Virus record (IMG/VR): IMGVR_UViG_3300029268_000089
Coordinates: 1-31,102 of that record
Length of the DNA: 31,102 nucleotides
Reading direction: 5' to 3' (one strand)
Source: a virus
Below are positions 1 to 9,300 of this stretch, in pieces. Position 1 is the first letter of the stretch. Every line of letters begins with the position of its first letter. The notes beneath the pieces were generated by a model, which was not told the origin of the DNA, did not search any database, and was given only the letters and a program-made list of their open reading frames with translations. The position numbers and the translations under genes were made by a program.

Positions 1-1
1 G

Positions 2-1825
2 CAAAACGCATCATATGGGTATGGAGCGCAAGGTCAAGAGGCCGGTATGCGTGGTGAAAATATTGGCAGAATGGGGGCACAACAAGCCTCCTCACGGGCC
101 AATCTAGCAACCGACATAGCGATGCAGTCGGCCATGATGGGGCAGGGCGCTGGAGCGCTAGGGCAGCAGGTTGGCCTTCAGGCTGCACAGCGAGCGGCTG
201 AGCGTGCCCAGCAAGCGGAACAGGCAGCCTATGGATATGGGAATGCTGGATTCCAGTCGGGAATGATGGGGCAGCAACTTGGTATTCAAGGTGGTCAGCG
301 ATTCGGAGAAATGGGTGCTGGATATGGCGCTCAAGGCGCCGGCTACGGAGCGCAAGCTGCTGCTCTCGCCAATCAAGCACAAATGTATGGCGGCATGGGC
401 GCGGGGTATGGTGGACGTGCGGCCAATATTGGCGAAATGGCACTTGCTGCTCAAGACTATGGCCGTGACGTAGGCGAAGAAGCCCGGCAGTTTGCTCGCC
501 AGGCTGCACTAACTGGTCAAGGTTATGCAGCTCAAGCCACAGATCCTTTTTCTGTACAGCGCTACATGTCTCCGTACATGGAGTCGGTGGTTCAAAATCA
601 AGAAGAAGCGGCACGCCGAAACGCTGCAATTCAGCGCACTCAGCTTCAATCCCAAGCCACCCGCGCCGGAGCTTTTGGTGGTGGTCGGGAAGCCGTTCAA
701 AGAGCCGAAGCAGATCGCGCGCTTAACACACAACTTGATACTATTCGTGCGCAAGGGCTGCAGTCGGCGTACAACCAGGCCATACAATCTATGCAATACG
801 GTACTGGCCAAGGTTTGGCTGGATTGCAGGCAGCACAATCGGGACTTGGTACTGCCCTTCAAGGTGGTCAACTGGGTCTGTCCGGTATTGGACAGGCTAT
901 TGCAGGTCAACAGGCCGGTATCTCTGGTGCTGGAATGGGCCTTCAAGGGCTTGGCCAAGCCGGCCAGTTGTATGGTGTGGGTATCCAGGGTGCACAAACA
1001 GGCATCCAGGGTGCACAAGCCGGATTGGCTGGCATCGATCGTCAACTTGCTGGCACCGCTCAGGGTATGCAGGGCGCTCAGGTTGGACTGTCTGGCGTTG
1101 ATAGAGCGCTTGCCTCTGGGCAGCTTGACCTGTCTGGTGCTGACCGTGGGTTGGCTGGTACCGCTCAGGGTATGCAGGGTGCCCAATTTGGATTATCAGC
1201 GGCTGATAGGGCTTTGGCCGCAGGACAATTGGAACAACAAGGCATTCAATCCGCTTTGGCTGGTACTGGGCAAAGCATGCAGGGTGCTGGACTCGGGCTT
1301 CAGGGGGTCGGACAAGCCATCAATGCCGGGCAGCTCGGTCTTCAAGGAGCCGGAGTTGGTCTTCAAGGCACCGCTCAAGGTATGCAGGGCGCTCAGGTTG
1401 GACTGCAGGGAGTCACTGGTGCGCAGGCTGGATATGGATTGGCAGGTCAAGCAGGCACAAACTTGGCAAACATTGGTACCGCACAGCAGGCGGCTGACTT
1501 GTCGCGCATGGGCTTCCAGTCACAGATGGGTGCAGCACAGCAAGACCGCGAACAGCAGATCATCAATCAAGCGGTCCAGAACTACGCGATGGCGCAAGAG
1601 AACCCGTTCCAGCGTATGTCCCAATACAGTGGTTTGATCCGTGGCTACATGACGCCTACGACTACTGTTTCTCAGTATTCTGCGTCGCCTAGTATTGGCG
1701 GTCAGTTAGCCGGTCTTGGTTCTATTGCATATGGCGCTAGTCAGAAAAAGAAAGGCGGCAAGATTAAAGAGCGCGGGATTGAAGCGTTGGCGCTACGACG
1801 CGCTATGAAGGGAGGCCGGGCATGA
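2..1825 (+). CDS. Gly/Gln-rich repeat virion protein, 5'-partial
   Basis: The frame is open from base 2 with no stop, and its first codons (QNASYGYGAQGQEAG) already have the repeat composition seen further in, so the true start lies left of the window. The visible part is low-complexity, built from Gly, Ala, Gln and Met in short GLQGAQ/GMQGAQ units. Between about 550 and 760 is a non-repetitive block (RYMSPYM, then RAGAFGGGREAV and an Arg/Glu-rich helix) of a kind I recognise from virion proteins of environmental podo-like phages. The C-terminus is basic (QKKKGGKIK). It overlaps the next gene by 4 bases (ATGA) and stands two genes before the giant polyvalent protein, which suggests a role in the internal or tail part of the particle. 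Function is otherwise unknown. The minus-strand ORFs opposite it are low-complexity shadows. Confidence 0.75.
   Translation, partial: QNASYGYGAQGQEAGMRGENIGRMGAQQASSRANLATDIAMQSAMMGQGAGALGQQVGLQAAQRAAERAQQAEQAAYGYGNAGFQSGMMGQQLGIQGGQRFGEMGAGYGAQGAGYGAQAAALANQAQMYGGMGAGYGGRAANIGEMALAAQDYGRDVGEEARQFARQAALTGQGYAAQATDPFSVQRYMSPYMESVVQNQEEAARRNAAIQRTQLQSQATRAGAFGGGREAVQRAEADRALNTQLDTIRAQGLQSAYNQAIQSMQYGTGQGLAGLQAAQSGLGTALQGGQLGLSGIGQAIAGQQAGISGAGMGLQGLGQAGQLYGVGIQGAQTGIQGAQAGLAGIDRQLAGTAQGMQGAQVGLSGVDRALASGQLDLSGADRGLAGTAQGMQGAQFGLSAADRALAAGQLEQQGIQSALAGTGQSMQGAGLGLQGVGQAINAGQLGLQGAGVGLQGTAQGMQGAQVGLQGVTGAQAGYGLAGQAGTNLANIGTAQQAADLSRMGFQSQMGAAQQDREQQIINQAVQNYAMAQENPFQRMSQYSGLIRGYMTPTTTVSQYSASPSIGGQLAGLGSIAYGASQKKKGGKIKERGIEALALRRAMKGGRA
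830..1440 (+). repeat. Degenerate intragenic repeats encoding GxQGAQ-type units
   Basis: Nearly identical DNA blocks recur in frame. ACCGCTCAGGGTATGCAGGG occurs at about 1056 and 1160, and again near 1370 with one change. Between them lie variants such as GGTCTTCAAGG and GGCATCCAGGGTGCACAA. The protein units are about 11 residues (LAGTAQGMQGA, GLSGVDRALA, GLQGVGQAI). The period is uneven, so this is a decayed tandem array and not a perfect one. Confidence 0.75.
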
Positions 1826-3303
1826 GCATTGCACAACAGATCATGGCTAACCCTGGGCGCTATAGCATCCAGCAATTGCAAAGCGCTTTGAACGATGGAT
1901 TGATTCCGGCATACATAGCCATTCCGCTTATTGAGCAAAAAACCAAAGAGGCTGGCTCGCTCAAGCTGAATGAGCTTGCAGCAAATGCCCCTCAAGATGA
2001 CTCTCCTACCATCGCTGAGCAGGTGCTTGCTCAGGCAGATCAGGGGCTTGATCAATTGCCGTCTAACCTTCCAGTAGAGGGATATGCACCTGGCGGAATT
2101 GTGGCGTTTGCAGACGAAGGCTTGGTGCAGGACGAAGACAAAGAAGAGGAGTTTGATACCACCCCGGCAGGGCTGATGAAGCTGTTTAGATCCACAATGC
2201 CAACACAAACACCAGAAGAACAAATTGCGTCTGGCATTAACGCGATTCGTGGTATGCGCACGGCTGGTGATGACGTAACGGGCGACATTAGAAGCTATAT
2301 TCAGCAGCAAAAAGACACCGCCGCAGAAAGAGCAAGAAGCGCAAGAGCCAACAGGTTTATTGAGCTGGGCGCTAACATTCTGGCTAGCAAAGACCGCTAT
2401 GCAACTGGTGCTATTGGGCAAGGTCTTGCCAAGACAATGCCAAGCTTTATCTCAGATGAAAAGGCCGCCGAAGAGGAGGGTCTTAAGTATTTGCAGATGC
2501 GTAATGAGCTAGAAAAACAACGCCGCGCAGAAGAGTCTGCAGACATTACCGGCGGTATAAATTTGTATGGTCACATGGGAACCGAGGGTGCCAAGCGGTC
2601 GGCGGCTGCTGCTCGCATGGCTGGCGCCATATCAAAGCTAAGTCAAGGCCAAACGCCCAAAGGGTTTGATAACTTGGCCAATGCCAACTTCAACCAGTAC
2701 ATGGTTGAAATTAAAACAGGCCAACGTCCACCACCATTGGGTGCTGATAAAAAGTCACTTGAAGGCGCAGACCTTGAAGCTGTTGTTCGTGGCCAGGCAA
2801 CACAAGATGCAGCCAAGACATGGAAGGAATTTGGTCCTACGATGGGATTCCAAGGAATTATGGCAAACGTAGAGGAGCGCAGAAGAACGGCAGATGAGGA
2901 TCGAAAGTTGCGCACAGAAAGACAAATTGCTTCAATAACTGGAAGAGTATCGGATGATGTTCTTGCGGAATCTGAGAATATAAGGAGCCCCCTGTTCAAA
3001 AAAATCAGAAAAATTCGCACTGATTACGGTAACGATGCAGCAGCTACGGCTCTAGAAAACGAACGTATACGGCGTTTCAATAACGATCCATCGGTTCCCA
3101 AAGAACGTCACATGCCGTTGCTGCCGGAGCCTTGGAAAAAAGCTGCACAGCCAGCAGCGCAATCCCCCGCCACACCAGAAAAACCAATGGTTGCGCCTTC
3201 GGCTGCGGTGAATTTTTTAAAGCAAAATGATTCTCCGGCTATGCGGCAAATGTTTGATGCAAAATATGGTCAAGGGGCAGCCGCTCGTGCATTAGGTAAA
3301 TAA
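1822..3303 (+). CDS. Uncharacterised virion-associated protein
   Basis: 493 residues, starting at the ATGA overlap with the preceding gene and stopping one base before the start of the giant gene, so the three are co-transcribed. No enzymatic domain is recognised. The N-terminal 60 residues are helical (QQIMANPGRYSIQQLQSAL). The motif YAPGGIVAFADEG near residue 90 is one I associate with structural proteins of environmental phages in the same position. The middle is rich in Arg, Glu and Ala and is likely coiled coil (ERARSARANRFIELGANILA; LRNELEKQRRAEE-type sequence). The C-terminal 70 residues are Pro/Ala-rich and end in a short basic helix. A part in the particle core or ejection apparatus is an inference from context only. 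Confidence 0.75.
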   Translation: MSIAQQIMANPGRYSIQQLQSALNDGLIPAYIAIPLIEQKTKEAGSLKLNELAANAPQDDSPTIAEQVLAQADQGLDQLPSNLPVEGYAPGGIVAFADEGLVQDEDKEEEFDTTPAGLMKLFRSTMPTQTPEEQIASGINAIRGMRTAGDDVTGDIRSYIQQQKDTAAERARSARANRFIELGANILASKDRYATGAIGQGLAKTMPSFISDEKAAEEEGLKYLQMRNELEKQRRAEESADITGGINLYGHMGTEGAKRSAAAARMAGAISKLSQGQTPKGFDNLANANFNQYMVEIKTGQRPPPLGADKKSLEGADLEAVVRGQATQDAAKTWKEFGPTMGFQGIMANVEERRRTADEDRKLRTERQIASITGRVSDDVLAESENIRSPLFKKIRKIRTDYGNDAAATALENERIRRFNNDPSVPKERHMPLLPEPWKKAAQPAAQSPATPEKPMVAPSAAVNFLKQNDSPAMRQMFDAKYGQGAAARALGK

Positions 3304-3304
3304 C

Positions 3305-6300
3305 ATGGATCGGAAAGAAAATCCGTTTGACCAGTTTGACCAAGAGCCAGCCAATCAATTTGACCAGTTTGAAGTAACACAAAGCGCCAACCCGTTTGAT
3401 CAGTTTGATCAAATGGATAAAGTTGCCGCACCAGTTGCGCGTGGTCCAATCAAGGGGCCAGCGCAGCGTACAGTGGTGCCCCCAGCGGCAGCCCCTGTGG
3501 CGCCAGTAACAGCAGAAGATTACTTGGAGCCAGCGACTTCTGCGCCGCCACCTTTAAGTGAGGCTGTGCGATCGCAATTAGATCGCAAGTATGACGCCCT
3601 GTCTCCACAGGACCGGGATGCAATCATTCGTGGTCGCACCAAAGATGGCCGCCAGACCTTGGAAGGAATGTACTTTGCCTACAGGGACAAGCAGTTTGCT
3701 GCGCGTGATGCTGATACGGCAGCATTTGCCAAGCAGCTCGGTCCAATGGCATATCGCCTTTCTGACCTGACAGACCCCCGGAAAGAGTCGCGTGCTCGTA
3801 TGGCGCGTGAGCAGGGCGCATCGGACAAGACAGCAGAGAATATTGCAGCGCAAGCAGCTATCGAGGGTCTGCCAGCAGAAGAGGTGGTGCCGCAGGCCAA
3901 AGAATCAAAGTTTGATTTTGACTTGGCTGCTCGCTACAAAGATCTTAATCCCGTGGTGCGCGGGGCTGTAAAGGGTTACTACGGCTACAAGCAAAGTGTG
4001 CTTGGCCTTAACCAAGCGCTTGGTGACTTGGTTGGTGCAACAGACTTTGCGGATACGCAAAGGGCTGGCGCAGAAACTGCCGGCGGTCGTGTTGAATCTA
4101 TTGGTGAGCGTCCTGATTACCTGTCGCGTAACTTTGAAGGCGCGGTGAGCAGTGTTGTTCAAAATATTCCCGGCATTCTTGGCGGAATTGCAACGGGCGG
4201 TGCGCTAGTCCCATTGTCTGTGCTGGGCGTACAGTCTTTTGGCCAGAACTACACAGAGGGCGTGAGTCGTGGGTTGACCCGCGACTTGGCGGCGCAACGC
4301 GCAGGCGTGTTTGCAGCAGCAGAAATCTTGGGCGAGCGCTTTGGCTTGGCCGGTCTAACAAACGGCATCCGCAAAGCCTTTGGCAAGAAAAGCTTTGAGG
4401 AGGCTTCCGATGCGGTCTCGCGGTACATCGTTAGCCAGATTCCCGGTGAGCAACTGACTACTGCTACGCAGTTCCTTGCAGACAAGTACCCGAGTTTTGC
4501 CTTGAATCCACAGGCAGGTATCAAAGAGTATCTGCAGCAAGCTGGCGATACGTTGACTCAAACCATCATGCAGGGCGGTCTGATGATGGGTGGCGTTAAG
4601 GGCGCTCAGTTCTTGGCTACCGGGCGGTTTGGCGCAGAGCCCGGAGAACAGCCACCGATTGCCGGCCGTCCTCCAGAAGAGCCGCCGATGGCACCAACCG
4701 AAGAGCCCCCTATTGCTCCGTCTGGCGCTCCGGGTGGTGAACGCATAGAACCAACGGTTACCGCAGAGCCCACCATCACTCCGGAGCGTGTAGAGCCTGC
4801 GTTTGGTGCAGAACCCACTATAGAGCCTGCTGTAGAACCGGAAGAGCCCGGCGTTCCCGGCATGGTCACCACGGAGATGCTGGCACCCGAAGCGGTGGAG
4901 CAGCCAGAAGGCCAGGTTGCCCCAGCAGAACCGCCGGTTCCGTCGCCTATCAAGCCAGCTGTTGCGCCTCCACAAGAACCATCCAATGAAACCACTGTAG
5001 ACGGAATGTTGCCGGTCAATGTGCCGCTCAAGGATCTGACGCTCTCCAAGGATGTGCCGCAGTTCAAGATGGGCGCAGATGCCAAGGGCGTTGTAGAGCC
5101 GCTAGGCGGAAAGTTTGAGCGCACTGGCGTCGCCCCCATTCAAGTCTGGCGCCGGCTTGATGGCAGCCTAGAGGTTATCTCCGGGCGTCACCGTTTGGAT
5201 TTGGCTCGCCGTAGTGGCGAGAAAACCATCCCTGCACAGATTCACGACGAGTCGCAGGGCTTTACTCCCACGATGGCGGCCATTCTAGATGCGGAGCTGA
5301 ACATCCGCGATGGCCAAGGAAAGGTGAAGGACTATGTCAATTACTTCAAAGCGGCCGGCATCACCCCGGAAGATGCAGAGTCAAGAGGACTTCTGGCAAG
5401 GTCAACGGGCAAGCGGGCTTACACAATCGCAACTACGGGCAGCGATGAACTCGTTGCCGCAGTTCGTAACGACCAAATCGGTGATGAAGCGGCGTACTAC
5501 GTCGCGCTAAACGCGCCGAATGACCCGCGTCTGCAAAGCGTGGGTCTGCAAGCCATTCAGGATGGCAAGTCGGCCAATCTAGCAGTCAACACCATGCTGG
5601 CCATGAAGGCGCTTGGCATGGAGCAAGACACCACGACCGACATGTTTGGCTTTGACGACAGCGCCATGAAAGAAGCGGCTGCTATGGCACAGGTCGCTAA
5701 CAAGAAGCAGCGTGAGATCCAGACCCGGCTTGCTGCTATTACTGGCGCAGCCAAGAACCCGGCTGTTGCCAAAGCAGAAGGCATCGACATCCGCGACCCA
5801 GAGGCGGTCAATCGCCGTATTGGTGAGCTGCGTCAGATGAAGAATGCTTGGGACAACTGGGCTACCAGTCCTGAATTGATTGGCGAAATTCGCCAAGCAC
5901 GTGGCGTTGAAGCACCTGGTCTGACTCTGCGTGGCGAGACGGAAGAAGAAATCCGTGCCCGCGAGGAAGCGGCGGCAGCAGAGGAGCAGCGTCTCCGTAG
6001 CGAGGCGGAGGCAGCCAGACGTGCAGAGCAGGCGGAGATAGAGCGCAAGCGTGCAGAAGAAACGACCGACCTATTCCAGCTTGGCCAGACTGCAGAGCAG
6101 CAGATGTCTGGCATGGGTGATTTGTTTGCGGAACCGGCAGCCCCAGCAAAAGCGCCGAGGGAAGCGCCAGAATTTCCGTTTGAAGAAGGCGCTCGTGTTC
6201 GTTTTTTGCCAACCGACACATCGCCTTTGGGTGGCGGTGTTGCAGAAGGCCAAATCATTGGTTTGGACAAAACCAGTGGAAAAAACTACCGAGTTCGTTT

Positions 6301-9300
6301 GCGCTTAGATAAAGATGCCCCGCAGGGTAGCGGCAAGATGGAGCGCGTTGTTTACAGCAATGCCGGTACTTTTGAGGCGGCAGAAGCGCCCGCAGCAGCC
6401 CCAGCAGCAAAACCTGTTATTGAAAGAACTACCCAGCCCGATGGCGGTGTTCGCACAGTTGTAACCAGAGATGGAAAAGTCATTAAAGATGTGACTCGCT
6501 GGAAATACGAAGCGATTGTTGCTGACGAACCGCAAGGGTTTGTTGTCGAACAAGATAACATCACTGGTGAAAAAGAAGCATTTTGGGCCGTAGATGGCAG
6601 GGTTATTGGCTCCGGCATTGGTGCCACAAAGCTTTTTGAACAAGGCATGTCTAACGAAGACGCCATCCGTCGATTGATGCAGGATGTAGAAAGTCTGACG
6701 CTTAAAGGCAAGGCAGAAGCGCCCGCAGCAGCACCAGAAGCAGCCGACATGGAGCAACTCAACCGCCTGATGGGCGAGTTGCAAAAGGCGCGCAGTGAAC
6801 AAGAGTTCACCGACGCTGCTGTTGCGCTGGGTGAGTCGGTGCCCAAGCAACCGTTCTTGGGAGTGCAGCTGAAGGAGCTGTCGAGCGGTGTGCGGTTCAA
6901 TATCGCTCGCTCTTCGGATGGCAACCGTATTGTCTTTAATGCTGGCTACGATGACCCCGATGGTTTTGAGATAGCCCGCAAGCCCAATCAAGCGTGGAAG
7001 CTTACAAAGACACCGCGCTTTGCCAAGCAGATCATTGAGCGCAACCAAGCAGCGCCGGTGGTTGAGAAGCCAGAAGCTAAGCCCGCTCTGCAGAAGCCGG
7101 CTGCCGAGAAAGCAGAACCACGCGCAGATTTTGACAAGCGCGCGAAGAACGCGATTGATAGCTTTGTAGACAGCATTGTTGAGCAGTTTGACATGACGCC
7201 GGAAACGGCCCTGGCTGCATTCAACTGGCTGCGCAGCGAGAAGCTGGCTGAAGTGGATCCGGTTCTGGGCAAGGTCAATCTTAAGGATGGTCGCTTCTGG
7301 GATGGCGAAATCCTACGTCGAGCGGCGCTGGAGACGGAGGCCAGGGGCCGTGAGCCAGGGGCAACGGACGAGGACGTTAAGGCAGTCGGCGAAGTTTTTG
7401 AAGGCGCACGCGCCGGTCAAGAAGAAGAGCTTCATCGTCTGTTCGACAAGCCTAAAGAGGTGGTGCGCCTCACCCAGAAGGGTGACTTCATCACTCCTGC
7501 AGAAGCAAAGAAGCGTATTGCTGAGTGGAAAAAGAATGCAGAAGACCAAGGCAAGACCAACGCTAATTCAGACAAGATCGTTCTGTCATTGTTTGATTTG
7601 ACTGGCGCATGGAGTGAGCCGTGGCTTGAGGCTGGGTATCAGGTCTATCGCTTTGACATCCAAGATCAATGGACAATGACCGATGAGCGCACAGGCGAAG
7701 AACTAAACCTTGGCGACATCAACAACTTCAGCGTCGAATACTTTGAAGATCTGTTTGGTAACTTTGAGGGCAACGATGTCCACGCCATCCTAGCTGCCTG
7801 CCCTTGTACCGACTTTGCATCTAGTGGTGCGCGTCACTTCAAGGCTAAAGATGCAAGTGGTCAAACGATGGACTCGGTGCAGTTGGTGCAGCAAACGCTG
7901 GCCACCATTGAGTACTTCCGTCCTGCTATTTGGGCTATTGAGAACCCTGTTGGTCGTATTGAAAAGCTGACTGGCTTGCCACCGTGGAGCCTGTCGTTTG
8001 ACCCGTACATGTTTGGTGACCCGTACACCAAGAAGACATTGTTGTGGGGTCGGTTCAACGCCAATCTGCCGACCGCTCCTGTTGACCCTGTAGAGGGCAG
8101 CAAGATGCACCGCATGTATGGCGGCAAGTCTCTGGCCACCAAGAACGCCCGGAGCGTCACGCCGGAAGGTTTTGCCTATGCGTTCTTCCAAGCCAACAAC
8201 GCTATTGACCATCCTGTCATGGCCCTGGCCAACATCTACGACCGACTAAACCCCAAGCTGTTTGAGCGTGCAATGAAGCTTGGCGTGTCTGAGCAAGACA
8301 TCCGTTACGCTATAGATGACGCGTACTACAGCGAGTTGGACGATGCGGCAGCAGAAGCTGAGCTCGTTCGACTGGCCAATGAAGCGCAAGCGGCTAAGGC
8401 TCCTAAGCCGAAGGCGGAGAAGCCTGCTGAAAAACCAATTGCCGCCAAACCAGCGGAAAAACTTCCGTACACCAAAGAGCAGCGCGAAGATGCCGAGATC
8501 CATGCCAAAGAAGTGGGCGGGGAGATTGTATGGCAGCGTGGTGAATACGCACTGATTCGCGGCTACTCCGATCGTACCGGAGACCCGATGTATGCGCCCA
8601 CCATTGGTAGCTCACGAGCCCGTGTTGATATCTCTGCTTTTATTGGCAAGCAGATCCCGGATGATGTGAAGAAGGAAATGCTGGAGACCAAGGAGCGCCT
8701 TGAAAAAGAAGCTGCCGAGGCTCATGCAGCCAATCCGTTCATCAAGTTCAAGGATGGCATTGCTCTGTCGGAAGACATCCCGGCAGATTTGGCGGGGGTT
8801 ATCCGTGAGTGGAAAAACCTTCTCAATATAAATGTTCCGGTCTATGTATCTACCATTGAAGATGCCAAGCGGAATATTGATAACTTTACTGGGCCGCACC
8901 GTCGCATTGGATCTGGAACGCTTGATGAGAATGAAGCGGGGTCGATGCGCCGGATGACAGATGATAGCTATTACATTCTGTTTAAGAAATCTACCAGCTA
9001 CACAAAAATGTTGGAGACGTTGGCCCACGAAATTGGCCACCTTCACATGACTGTTCACTATAAACGAGCAAGTCAAGAAGACAAAAAAGCCCTAGAAGCC
9101 GCGCACATTAAATGGATGGAGTCGCAGAAAGACAAAAGCGCAAAAGAATGGGTAGATGCTATGCGCGCTCGATCTACGGGCCGCATGGTTAAAGAAGTCC
9201 CTGGCATGAAAGCCAGTGAAATGGACTTTTATTGGCGCAAGTTTGGCGAGTGGTACGCCGATCAGACTGCACGGTGGGCGATGTCCGCAGAAGCTCCGGT

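Noticed and set aside
509-1186. Long minus-strand and alternative-frame ORFs opposite the Gly/Gln-rich gene
   Set aside because: They are by-products of the repetitive, stop-poor coding sequence, with unlikely Ser/Leu/Cys-rich composition and no ribosome binding sites.
7799-7950. Interpretation of the giant ORF as several fused or misassembled genes
   Set aside because: The frame is continuous for 3567 codons with consistent composition and Pro/Ala linkers between modules, as in known polyvalent proteins.
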